Shown one piece after another: positions 1 to 5,986 of a stretch of 10,976 bases of DNA. The position numbers and the translations under genes were made by a program. The notes below the pieces were generated by a model, which saw nothing but the letters and a program-made list of their open reading frames with translations, had not been told where the DNA came from and did no database searches. Location of the stretch: NCBI GenBank assembly GCA_947627085.1, contig CANQUO010000059.1:1-10976 (forward strand), given 5' to 3'. The stretch comes from an uncultured Oscillospiraceae bacterium (GTDB taxonomy: Bacteria; Bacillota; Clostridia; Oscillospirales; Oscillospiraceae). How positions within the stretch are numbered: the stretch's first letter is position 1; each line of letters starts with the position of its first letter.

Positions 1-68
1 CCGGAAGCTCCACCCGCGCCCAGACGGCGACGATACTGATGAGATTATGTGAGAATCTGTTGGAGTAG
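1..68 (+). CDS. C-terminal end of an SLH-domain protein (partial)
   Basis: The gene enters from the left edge and only its last 21 complete codons plus a TAG stop at 66-68 are present (codons start at base 3). The peptide contains T-R-A-Q-x-A-T-I-L-M-R-x-C-E-N, which matches the usual final SLH helix (TRAE/Q-x-A-x-I-L-x-R) found at the extreme C-terminus of many clostridial surface proteins. SLH domains anchor extracellular proteins to secondary cell-wall polymers, so the full product is probably a secreted surface protein; its catalytic or binding part lies outside the window. It converges with the minus-strand membrane-protein gene. The call rests on one short motif; a chance open frame is possible but unlikely given the motif and its position right before a stop. 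Confidence 0.72.
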   Translation, partial: GSSTRAQTATILMRLCENLLE

Positions 69-207
69 ACAAACTGTGTGCCGCTTTTTTGCAAAATGGA
101 ATAGCAAATAGACGGATTGGAATATCCGTCAAGTTCATAGCTGAGCTTTGGTCGTGGCCAGCCTCATTTCTTTGACCTGAGCTTTCGCGTCGTTCGCATA
201 AGAATCG

Positions 208-240
208 GCAAAGGCAAGGGCAGTCCGTCCTTGCCTTTGC
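208..240. repeat. 12-bp perfect inverted repeat between convergent genes
   Basis: Arms GCAAAGGCAAGG (208-219) and CCTTGCCTTTGC (229-240) with a 9-nt loop form a stable hairpin. It lies between the SLH-protein end and the end of the minus-strand small membrane protein. Neither strand shows a T-run after it, so it is at best an atypical or bidirectional terminator. The rest of 69-277 holds only a weaker 7-bp hairpin (111-130) and no credible gene. Confidence 0.5.
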
Positions 241-277
241 TGGTGGTGATTGCTGTTAGATTCACCGTAGGTATTCG

Positions 278-472
278 TTATTCCTTCGGATGCTTGCGCA
301 GTACGCTGATTCCGCATACAAGAGCGCAAACCGCGGCCAACAACATTACAATTCCGGTTACGGGACCTCGGTAATCATAATCATGTGCTGATTCCTTTAT
401 GATTGCAATGGCGAACACGCCGAGAACAAAGCCGACGAATATGAGAAGCCAGCCCAATGTACGCATATTCAT
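278..472 (-). CDS. Small two-helix membrane protein
   Basis: A 64-residue protein when started at the ATG at 472. That start sits 8 nt after GGAGG; an upstream in-frame GTG (481) overlaps the ribosome binding site and is less likely. Two hydrophobic segments are evident, about residues 4-24 and 38-56, separated by a short polar loop (ESAHDYDYRG) and followed by a basic tail (LRKHPKE). This suggests an integral membrane protein with a short external or internal loop. I do not recognise a family. It is the last gene of the minus-strand surface block, 113 bp after the lipoprotein gene, and has a plausible promoter of its own. Function unknown; partnership with the lipoprotein is only a guess from position. 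Confidence 0.6.
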   Translation of the reverse strand: MNMRTLGWLLIFVGFVLGVFAIAIIKESAHDYDYRGPVTGIVMLLAAVCALVCGISVLRKHPKE

Positions 473-514
473 CCTTTTCACCTCCCTTCATCAAAATCAC
501 AAGGAAGTATTACT

Positions 515-543
515 ATTGTAAAAGCGGATAGACTTGATATGAA
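515..543 (-). promoter_or_regulatory. Candidate sigma-A promoter for the small membrane protein
   Basis: On the minus strand, TTCATA (-35, 538-543) is separated by 17 bp from TACAAT (-10, 515-520). The -10 is 5/6 and the -35 4/6 to consensus. It is correctly placed for a leader of about 35 nt before the ATG at 472. No terminator is visible between the lipoprotein gene and this site, so readthrough from the upstream operon is also possible. Confidence 0.42.
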
Positions 544-585
544 GATCTCAAATAAAGACGTTGAATCGTAAAGCGAAAGTATAGG

Positions 586-1776
586 TCATTCGGCAGGAAA
601 AACTTCCTTGATTTCAAAATAAACGATGTGGTTAATCGGATCAACTGTCCCTTCCGGGTTTACGCTTGCAATCTTGTCGGGTCCAATCAGAAAAACGAAG
701 GAATATTCCCTATACAGATTATATACTACTTGTCCGACATAGCCATAACAAAAGTCATTGTAATCCATTCCTACGTAAGCGTCTCTGTTTTCTCCATCCC
801 AAAATCTCACAGCATATCCTTGGGATATTTCTTCACCGCAATCAAGCGACGCGCCAAACTCCTTTAGAGTAGTGGAGGTTATATCCCGGAAGGATGTCCG
901 CAATGTATATGATCCCCCGTCATATGTTGAGCTCTGTGCGTACTCCATCATCTCTTCGGGCTGATCGTACGGTAAATTCACAGACTTGCTATCATCAAAG
1001 GTCGGGTATTCCCCGCTCAAATGCCAGTCATACTCCAGCTCACTGCTTGAGATGTTGGAGACCCATTCGCCGGAGCTGTATTCGGTGTCTCCGTTGAATA
1101 TGAATTGCAGACAAGTTTCCAGCGTCACATTAGCGTATTTATAATTGTCGATCGTTTTGATACTGTAAGTCACGAATTTACCAACCTCTTCGTCGGTGGT
1201 GTGGTCGAGGATCTCCAAATATGTGCTGTCGCCTATACCAAGAAAATTTTTTATTTGCCCCTCGTCTAACTCTATGTCAGCAATGGCCTTGTATTGACCG
1301 CTACCAAATTCACCGTTGAAGTCGACCTCAAATGTGTCAAAAATCCAGCCCTCGTTGTACAAGCCGTAGGTCAAAATCAGATTTACATTTCCTTCTATCG
1401 TGTTTGGCTGGTGGCGTGGCAAATTCTCGTTGCTGTTTATGACATGCGCGGTAACATATACCTTATCAGTCTTATTTGCCGTATCCGTCTGGCGCTTATC
1501 CACCGTTACTTCAGATACGGTAAACCTGGAATACTGTTCTTTGAAAAACTTATTTCCGTTGATGTCCTCGGCCATTTGTGCCTCGTCTTTTGGGTCTTTA
1601 GAGGCCCTCTGCGGGTCTGATGCCTGATTATTATTGGAGCTGTTAGTTGAGCTTCCGACACTTTGCTGGGAAGAGGTACCGCTGTTTTGCGGTGGCTTAT
1701 TCTCATCCGTGATGTTTGGCGCGCAACCGGACAGCAGGAAGAGAATAGCAAGAAAAATAAGCATACTTTTTTTCAT
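586..1776 (-). CDS. Predicted lipoprotein of unknown function
   Basis: A 396-residue protein starting with a classic lipoprotein signal: M-K-K-S, a hydrophobic core, then the lipobox L-S-G-C with the lipidated Cys at residue 18. A Ser/Asn/Gln-rich linker follows (about 24-60), typical of proteins held off the membrane. The rest is acidic, rich in Tyr/Asp/Glu and beta-prone, and contains no motif I recognise. It would be attached to the outer leaflet of the cytoplasmic membrane. The start at 1776 has only a modest AGGGG upstream. The gene begins 27 bp after the stop of the 615-residue protein with no terminator between, so the two are probably co-transcribed and may both act at the cell wall. 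A substrate-binding or regulatory lipoprotein are possibilities, neither shown by the sequence. Confidence 0.85.
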   Translation of the reverse strand: MKKSMLIFLAILFLLSGCAPNITDENKPPQNSGTSSQQSVGSSTNSSNNNQASDPQRASKDPKDEAQMAEDINGNKFFKEQYSRFTVSEVTVDKRQTDTANKTDKVYVTAHVINSNENLPRHQPNTIEGNVNLILTYGLYNEGWIFDTFEVDFNGEFGSGQYKAIADIELDEGQIKNFLGIGDSTYLEILDHTTDEEVGKFVTYSIKTIDNYKYANVTLETCLQFIFNGDTEYSSGEWVSNISSSELEYDWHLSGEYPTFDDSKSVNLPYDQPEEMMEYAQSSTYDGGSYTLRTSFRDITSTTLKEFGASLDCGEEISQGYAVRFWDGENRDAYVGMDYNDFCYGYVGQVVYNLYREYSFVFLIGPDKIASVNPEGTVDPINHIVYFEIKEVFPAE

Positions 1777-1803
1777 AAGCTCTATCCCCTATATATTATA
1801 ATT

Positions 1804-3651
1804 TTACTGCAGCACTATATAATTCTTGCTGGCGTATCCGCTGATGCCATTGTATGTGACCCAGTACCAGTTACCGGAGGTACGGCTCAGGTCCACGGAG
1901 CAGGTCGCGCCCTCCGGGATACGTCCGAGCTTTGTGTAGGAGGTCCCGGGGCCGGAGCGGATGGACAAATTGCCGACGGTACCGCGAATCACGCCGTTTC
2001 TTATGCTGGAAGACTGCTGCTTGGGCGTGGTGAAGGATAGCGTCTCTCCGCGCACCTCAACACCGTCCAGTACGGCATACTCACAGAAGTAGTAGGTGGT
2101 GTCGGGCGATAAAGAGCCGTAATACTTGGACGTGGAATAGAACATCGTCAGGCTCGACTTATAATAATCTACCTTGTCCACTGCCACCTTCGTCATAGCG
2201 TTTGGATTCGTCCCCATATACGCCCCGTGCTCTGTCATGTGCGGCTTCGTATCGGAGCTGAAAGAGCCGTTGAGCTGTGCGGAGGTCGCGGTGATATTTG
2301 TCGCCGGGGCGGTATAGACGTGATGTGCCGATGGCTTTGGAATAACCTTGAGAGTGACCGTGTTGCTTTCAGGGCTTGTTCCGCCGCTGCCGCTGGCATA
2401 CAGCCTTATCGTATAAGTGCCTTCGGGAAGATTCGACAGCACATACGAGGTATTGCTCCCATCAAATTGGTCGGATATTACCTTAGTGCCGGAGATGATA
2501 AGCGAATAGACAAGGGTGTCCGCCACGCTGTTCCACCGGATAGTCGCGGACTGTCCGACATAGATAGTGTCGGAGCTTACGGTGATGGACGGAGCCTCCG
2601 GAATCGGCCGTGAAGGCTTTTCCGTCTCATCAGGAGGTACCGATTGACCGGGTGTAGTGAAGCTCACGATGTCGCCCTTGAATTCCTTGTCGTCGGCTAC
2701 CACGTATTGCCGATAATAATATGTAGTCCCCGGCGTCAAGTCTCCATAATACTTGCCTGTCCTGTAAAACATAGTGAGCTTGCTCTTGTTGTAGTTGACC
2801 TTGTCCACCGCAACCTTGACCATGTTGTCTGGATTTGTTCCAAAATATGCCCCGTGCTCGGTGATGTGGGCAGTATAGTTTGATTGAAAATGTCCATTGA
2901 GTCGGGCAGAAGTTTCGGTGAGCTCTGTAACTCCGTCTGTCGTCACGGTCATGATTTTTTCCACAGTGCCAATGCTACTGCTACGACAAACATACGCCTT
3001 ATTTTTGCTAAAATAATTTTTGAAGGTGCTGTATGAGATGGACAGTGGGTACTTAGTAATACCGCATTTGCCAATGTCCCCGCCGTTCCCCTGAATAACA
3101 GTGATGGTGTCGCCATTGATGGAATAAACTATAGCGGTATGTTGCTTGCTCTCACTGGGAAAGTATCTGATGAAATCGCCGGGTTGTAGGGCTGGGCATT
3201 CGGAATATCCAATGCATTTTTGATAATATATCCACGCGGTGTCGAGCTGATACCCAATTGCGACACCGTCTCCGGAGGCGCTTGTAGGGTAGTTCCCAAA
3301 AAGATAGTACGCAAAGTATTTTCCGAAACCGTGGCACTGAGCCGCCCCTCCAAAAACGTTGGATGTACACCCGTTTGCGTGTTTGTGCGTTCCGGAATAA
3401 ACACATTGATGCGATGTCAAACCGTAAGAAAAATCCCCCCGGTCAATTGCATTCTTAAGGTCTTTTTCAGCACGCGTTGAGCGCAAATTGCCGTTCCAAT
3501 AGGCATTCCCGTAACTGTTCAGAAATGAGACATATGTATCCATTTTTGATGTGACATCATCAATACTGGTAGCATGAACCGTTGTAAATGGAAATAATAA
3601 TACAAAGAGTGAAAAAGCGAGAAAAACAGAAATGTATCTTTTCTTTTTCAT
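1804..3651 (-). CDS. Secreted Cys/His amidase- or peptidase-like protein with duplicated repeats and SH3b domain
   Basis: A 615-residue exported protein. Visible order: signal peptide (1-27, cleavage after V-H-A); a CHAP/NlpC-P60-like region (about 40-225) with a candidate nucleophile at Cys106 in A-Q-C-H-G-F-G, candidate His171 in K-Q-H-T-A-I-V-Y, and Asn189 as a possible third residue; a 90-residue module (245-334); an Fn3/Ig-like beta domain (about 352-436); a second copy of the 90-residue module (454-543); and a C-terminal SH3b-like domain (about 553-615) with L-S-I-R-S-G-P-G-T-S-Y. SH3b domains usually bind cell wall, and the Cys/His fold usually cleaves peptidoglycan peptide or amide bonds, so a wall hydrolase is the likely role. 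A Cys/His-rich stretch (His81, Cys83, His89, His91, Cys95) precedes the nucleophile. The ribosome binding site GGAGGG lies in the end of the SLH gene, 2 bp upstream, implying translational coupling. The exact catalytic family is uncertain. Confidence 0.82.
   Translation of the reverse strand: MKKKRYISVFLAFSLFVLLFPFTTVHATSIDDVTSKMDTYVSFLNSYGNAYWNGNLRSTRAEKDLKNAIDRGDFSYGLTSHQCVYSGTHKHANGCTSNVFGGAAQCHGFGKYFAYYLFGNYPTSASGDGVAIGYQLDTAWIYYQKCIGYSECPALQPGDFIRYFPSESKQHTAIVYSINGDTITVIQGNGGDIGKCGITKYPLSISYSTFKNYFSKNKAYVCRSSSIGTVEKIMTVTTDGVTELTETSARLNGHFQSNYTAHITEHGAYFGTNPDNMVKVAVDKVNYNKSKLTMFYRTGKYYGDLTPGTTYYYRQYVVADDKEFKGDIVSFTTPGQSVPPDETEKPSRPIPEAPSITVSSDTIYVGQSATIRWNSVADTLVYSLIISGTKVISDQFDGSNTSYVLSNLPEGTYTIRLYASGSGGTSPESNTVTLKVIPKPSAHHVYTAPATNITATSAQLNGSFSSDTKPHMTEHGAYMGTNPNAMTKVAVDKVDYYKSSLTMFYSTSKYYGSLSPDTTYYFCEYAVLDGVEVRGETLSFTTPKQQSSSIRNGVIRGTVGNLSIRSGPGTSYTKLGRIPEGATCSVDLSRTSGNWYWVTYNGISGYASKNYIVLQ
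2023..2292 (-). repeat. Second copy of the 90-residue intragenic module
   Basis: Encodes residues 454-543 of the 615-residue protein. It aligns without gaps to residues 245-334, with 57 of 90 positions identical by hand count. Conserved cores include T-E-H-G-A-Y, K-V-A-V-D-K-V, L-T-M-F-Y and the closing S-F-T-T-P. The endings resemble Fn3-type strands (T-T-Y-Y ... S-F-T-T-P). Confidence 0.85.
2650..2919 (-). repeat. First copy of the 90-residue intragenic module
   Basis: Encodes residues 245-334 of the same protein and pairs with the copy at 2023-2292. The two copies flank the central Fn3/Ig-like domain, which is unrelated to them by eye, giving an A-B-A layout. Confidence 0.85.
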
Positions 3652-3653
3652 TT

Positions 3654-4259
3654 TTAGCCCTCCACATAAGAATTTACAAATAATGTATTATAGCACCAGA
3701 TGGCGACTTCACTACGCTTTGCCGGGTCGGATGAAACCAAATAATCGGTTATGCCGAGATCGTTTGCAACGCTTGCGTATCCTTTTGGCCATCCACCTGC
3801 GGACTCCGCCATATCCCCATACCCCCAGGCGCACACCAGCATTTTGATCATCTGCTCCTGCGTCACCGGGTTATTCGGCCCAAATTTTCCGTTTCCATAG
3901 CCGCCTATGATTCCCAATTCCGCCGCCTTCGCGATCACACCGGCGCCCCAAAAGCTGGTCGATACATCAGAAAACACCTGTTTTTTCATGGACTTGGCCT
4001 CTTCTTCTACGCCAAGCATCCTGCAGATAACGGCGGCGCACTCAGCTCGGGTGATGGTCTTGTCGGGATTAAAATTTCCCTTATCATCTCCGCCAAATAT
4101 ACCCAATTCAGCCAAGACTTCTACGGCCTCCGCATAACCGGCATTTTCCGGCACGTCCGGAAAGCTTCCTGTTGTATCCGCCAACGCTGTATTGCAAAAT
4201 AAGGTCAGCGAAAACAACGCCACGGAAATCAGAACAATGAATTTCTTTGATTTACGCAT
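3654..4259 (-). CDS. Small secreted SLH-domain protein
   Basis: A 201-residue exported protein made almost entirely of SLH repeats. The signal peptide spans 1-27 (basic start R-K-S-K-K, hydrophobic core, A-L-A cleavage site). SLH1 covers about 33-82 (F-P-D-V ... G-I-F-G-G ... T-R-A-E), SLH2 about 96-145 (F-S-D-V ... G-I-I-G-G-Y-G ... V-T-Q-E-Q), and SLH3 about 155-193 is divergent and shortened (G-I-T-D-Y ... A-K-R-S-E-V-A). Three SLH units are the usual wall-binding trimer. Lacking any other domain, it may bind secondary cell-wall polymer and act as an anchor or partner for another protein. It is the first gene of the minus-strand operon, with GGGAGGTG ahead of the ATG at 4259, and ends 2 bp before the 615-residue protein. 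Confidence 0.9.
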   Translation of the reverse strand: MRKSKKFIVLISVALFSLTLFCNTALADTTGSFPDVPENAGYAEAVEVLAELGIFGGDDKGNFNPDKTITRAECAAVICRMLGVEEEAKSMKKQVFSDVSTSFWGAGVIAKAAELGIIGGYGNGKFGPNNPVTQEQMIKMLVCAWGYGDMAESAGGWPKGYASVANDLGITDYLVSSDPAKRSEVAIWCYNTLFVNSYVEG

Positions 4260-4264
4260 TTGAG

Positions 4265-4272
4265 CACCTCCC
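4265..4272 (-). promoter_or_regulatory. Strong ribosome binding site of the SLH gene
   Basis: GGGAGGTG on the minus strand, 5 nt upstream of the ATG at 4259. With the predicted transcription start near 4283 the leader is only about 24 nt, leaving no room for a riboswitch or attenuator. Confidence 0.8.
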
Positions 4273-4289
4273 AGAAGATTTTCAGAATT

Positions 4290-4318
4290 ATTATAGTAAA
4301 TAAATTTACTAAAGTCAA
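4290..4318 (-). promoter_or_regulatory. Near-consensus sigma-A promoter of the SLH operon
   Basis: Minus-strand TTGACT (4313-4318), a 17-bp spacer, then TATAAT (4290-4295): 5/6 and 6/6 to consensus with optimal spacing. The spacer contains one of the two palindromic operator candidates, and the other lies immediately upstream of the -35. A promoter this strong with embedded operators suggests tight repression rather than activation. Confidence 0.85.
4294..4311. promoter_or_regulatory. Operator candidate 1 (AGTAAA-TAAA-TTTACT)
   Basis: A perfect inverted repeat, extendable to 8-bp arms TAGTAAAT and ATTTACTA around a 2-bp centre. It fills most of the spacer of the SLH-operon promoter and touches its -10. 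The core AGTAAA-N4-TTTACT recurs 25 bp away (centre to centre). Size and spacing suit a dimer of a small HTH repressor, and an XRE gene starts 64 bp away. Confidence 0.75.
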
Positions 4319-4319
4319 T

Positions 4320-4335
4320 AGTAAACTTCTTTACT
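4320..4335. promoter_or_regulatory. Operator candidate 2 (AGTAAA-CTTC-TTTACT)
   Basis: A perfect 6-bp inverted repeat around a 4-bp centre, identical in its arms to operator candidate 1. It starts 2 bp upstream of the -35 of the SLH promoter and lies 39 bp before the XRE start codon, so it could serve both directions. A plus-strand XRE promoter is not clear, though TTTACT at 4330-4335 could be a weak -35. Confidence 0.72.
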
Positions 4336-4374
4336 TTGCTATTCTGTGCTCATACTACCATAGGAGGTGTGAGG

Positions 4375-4584
4375 ATGGAATACTATGTATCATACATTCG
4401 CGCGCTGAGAGAGGATAACGATTTAACGCAACAGCAGATCGCAGACATCCTTGGAACAAGTCAAACAATGTACGCAAGGTACGAGAGAGGCGCAAACGAA
4501 TTGCCCATAAGGCATCTTATCACGCTGTGCAAATTTTACAATGTATCAGCCGACGTTATTTTAGGCCTGAAAAGAAAAAGATGA
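4375..4584 (+). CDS. XRE-family helix-turn-helix transcriptional regulator
   Basis: A 69-residue single-domain Cro/C1-type HTH protein. Residues about 7-61 carry the fold: R-A-L-R-E-D-N-D-L-T-Q-Q-Q-I-A, then the turn and recognition helix G-T-S-Q-T-M-Y-A-R-Y-E-R-G, then I-R-H-L-I-T-L-C-K-F-Y-N-V-S-A-D-V-I-L-G-L. There is no sensor or dimerisation extension. The ATG at 4375 is chosen because AGGAGGTG (4362-4369) sits correctly before it; a longer frame from a TTG at 4336 would cover that site. The gene is divergent from the SLH operon and the shared region holds two matching palindromes, so local repression of the operon, with possible autoregulation, is the best inference. What relieves repression cannot be read from the sequence. 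Confidence 0.9.
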   Translation: MEYYVSYIRALREDNDLTQQQIADILGTSQTMYARYERGANELPIRHLITLCKFYNVSADVILGLKRKR

Positions 4585-4804
4585 TCTTTATTGTCAATGG
4601 GCAAAAGCGGCTATCGACATAAATCAAACGGACATCGAATACAGCTTTCGCAAGAAAAAGACGAGATCGATGTATGGGTCAGAGAATAAGGAGCTGATTT
4701 TGACTTGGAGAAAGGATAAAGTAGCTATACGGATAAGAATTATGTATTCAAAAACAGGCAGCGGGGGCATGTTTTCTATTGACTTCTCCCTTTTACCGCG
4801 GTAA
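4571..4804 (+). other. Unexplained open stretch between the XRE gene and asnA
   Basis: A 77-codon frame stays open from just after a TGA at 4568 to a TAA at 4802, overlapping the end of the XRE gene in another frame and running into the asnA promoter. It has no start codon with a ribosome binding site; the first ATG (4670) has none upstream. The translated text includes K-E-L-I-L-T-W-R-K-D-K-V-A-I-R-I-R. It may be the decayed 3' part of a former gene or a chance frame. No family recognised, and no other gene is visible in 4585-4843. Confidence 0.2.
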
Positions 4805-4807
4805 AAT
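4779..4807 (+). promoter_or_regulatory. Sigma-A promoter of asnA
   Basis: TTGACT (4779-4784), a 17-bp spacer and TAAAAT (4802-4807), each 5/6 to consensus. The expected transcript starts near 4814, giving a leader of about 30 nt with GGAGTG at 4831-4836 before the ATG. There is no space for a T-box leader, so control by tRNA-Asn antitermination is unlikely. Confidence 0.8.
4791..4806. promoter_or_regulatory. Perfect 16-bp palindrome overlapping the asnA promoter
   Basis: TTTTACCGCGGTAAAA is fully self-complementary without a loop and covers the second half of the spacer plus most of the -10. A CpG at the very centre of an even palindrome is common in LacI-family operators, but other dimeric regulators are equally possible. 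No candidate regulator for it is identifiable in the window. Confidence 0.65.
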
Positions 4808-4843
4808 AGCCAATGTATTTTACGAAAATTGGAGTGAAATTCT

Positions 4844-5848
4844 ATGGACGCTTACATACCATCCGGCTACCGGCCGCTACTTGGGATATACGACACCCAG
4901 CGGGCCATTGCGGTTTTGAAGCACACCTTCGAGGAGGCGTTGAGCAGCAGGCTCAATCTTCTGCGTGTCTCCGCGCCGCTTTTCGTGGAGGCCAGCACGG
5001 GGCTCAACGACGACTTAAACGGCGTGGAGCGGCCCGTGAGCTTTGACATCCCCGACGGGGACAAGGAGGGACAGGTGGTCCACTCCCTGGCCAAGTGGAA
5101 GCGCATGGCCCTCCATCGCTACGGTTTCAAGCCGGGCGAGGGCATATACACGGACATGAACGCCATCCGCCGGGACGAGACCATGGACAACCTGCACTCA
5201 ATATATGTGGACCAGTGGGACTGGGAGAAGGTCATTACAAAAGAGGACCGGAACGTGGAATATCTCAAGGCCACCGTTCGGGATATCGTGGCCGCCATCA
5301 TGGAGACAAACGATAAGCTCAAGGCCGTTTTCCCCAAGCTCAATTTAGAGCTTGACCCCACCGTCAGCTTCGTCACAAGCCAGGAACTGGAGGACACGTG
5401 GCCGGAGCTCACACCGAAGGAGCGGGAGAACGCGTATCTTCGGGAACACCGCACGGCTTTCGTCATGCAGATAGGCAAGAAGCTCAAATCCGGCAATATC
5501 CACGACGGACGGGCCCCGGACTACGACGACTGGGAGCTAAACGGCGACATCATGTTCTGGAACGAGCTTTTGGGGTGCGCCTTTGAGGTGAGCTCCATGG
5601 GCATAAGGGTGGACCCGGAGTCATTGGACCGCCAGCTCACCGAGCGTGGCTGTGACGCAAGGCGGAGCCTCACCTTCCACAGGATGCTCCTTGAGGGGCG
5701 CCTGCCCCTTACCATCGGCGGCGGCATCGGCCAGTCGAGGCTCTGTATGCTCCTCCTCAAAAAAGCCCACGTGGGCGAGGTCCAGGCCAGCATCTGGGAC
5801 GACAGCACAATACGGGAGTGCGCTTATTCGGGAGTAACATTATTGTGA
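4844..5848 (+). CDS. asnA: Aspartate-ammonia ligase (asparagine synthetase A)
   Basis: A cytoplasmic enzyme making L-asparagine from L-aspartate, ammonia and ATP (giving AMP and PPi), in the class II aminoacyl-tRNA-synthetase-like fold. The 334-residue length matches the family (E. coli AsnA is 330). Recognisable family blocks include S-F-D-I-P-D-G, V-H-S-L-A-K-W-K-R, Y-T-D-M-N-A-I-R-R-D-E, H-S-I-Y-V-D-Q-W-D-W-E-K, the strand with F-E-V-S-S-M-G-I-R-V, and the C-terminal motif-3-like L-P-L-T-I-G-G-G-I-G-Q-S-R. The ATG at 4844 follows GGAGTG by 7 nt. It is a single-gene unit with its own promoter, flanked by hairpins. It is visibly richer in G+C than the surface genes to its left. Confidence 0.97.
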   Translation: MDAYIPSGYRPLLGIYDTQRAIAVLKHTFEEALSSRLNLLRVSAPLFVEASTGLNDDLNGVERPVSFDIPDGDKEGQVVHSLAKWKRMALHRYGFKPGEGIYTDMNAIRRDETMDNLHSIYVDQWDWEKVITKEDRNVEYLKATVRDIVAAIMETNDKLKAVFPKLNLELDPTVSFVTSQELEDTWPELTPKERENAYLREHRTAFVMQIGKKLKSGNIHDGRAPDYDDWELNGDIMFWNELLGCAFEVSSMGIRVDPESLDRQLTERGCDARRSLTFHRMLLEGRLPLTIGGGIGQSRLCMLLLKKAHVGEVQASIWDDSTIRECAYSGVTLL

Positions 5849-5876
5849 AAGGGGCTTTGGCCCCTTTCACAATAAT
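5839..5876. repeat. 17-bp perfect hairpin spanning the asnA stop codon
   Basis: Arms ATTATTGTGAAAGGGGC (5839-5855) and GCCCCTTTCACAATAAT (5860-5876) with loop TTTG. The asnA stop codon lies in the left arm. There is no T-run after it on the plus strand, so it may stabilise the 3' end or assist the following terminator rather than act alone. Confidence 0.7.
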
Positions 5877-5890
5877 ATAGGGTACGTGCG

Positions 5891-5929
5891 AAAAGCCTGG
5901 ACGGAATTTCCAATTCCGTCCAGGCTTTT
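5891..5929 (+). terminator. Strong intrinsic terminator of asnA
   Basis: An 18-bp perfect stem (AAAAGCCTGGACGGAATT at 5891-5908, complement at 5912-5929) with a 3-nt loop and a T-rich end continuing into TTTTCTGCTGTTTT. The A-run on the left arm makes it usable from the other strand too. Confidence 0.82.
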
Positions 5930-5934
5930 CTGCT

Positions 5935-5979
5935 GTTTTGCTCCGCGCATGGCCCGAAGGGCCATACACTCCGCAAAAC
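5935..5979. repeat. Nested inverted repeat in the asnA/GNAT intergenic region
   Basis: Outer arms GTTTTGC (5935-5941) and GCAAAAC (5973-5979) enclose an inner hairpin ATGGCCC-GAA-GGGCCAT (5949-5965). The layout resembles a small REP- or BIME-like element rather than a simple terminator. Confidence 0.5.
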
Positions 5980-5986
5980 AAAAGGA

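Noticed and set aside
135..329. 64-codon minus-strand frame overlapping the end of the small membrane protein gene
   Set aside because: It lacks a ribosome binding site, overlaps the better-supported gene, crosses the 208-240 hairpin and resembles no family I know.
1294..1620. 108-codon plus-strand frame opposite the lipoprotein gene
   Set aside because: It lies wholly antisense to a gene with a clear lipoprotein signal and continuous frame, and has no ribosome binding site or recognisable domain.
2023..2919. Possible CRISPR or tandem DNA repeat
   Set aside because: The repetition is two diverged protein modules within one gene, 90 codons each and not adjacent, so it is an intragenic domain duplication.
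4336..4374. Upstream TTG start extending the XRE protein by 13 residues
   Set aside because: The extension would include the AGGAGGTG ribosome binding site and part of the operator region; the ATG at 4375 is ideally spaced.
4807..4843. T-box or other riboswitch leader for asnA
   Set aside because: The predicted leader is only about 30 nt, too short for any known riboswitch or T-box.
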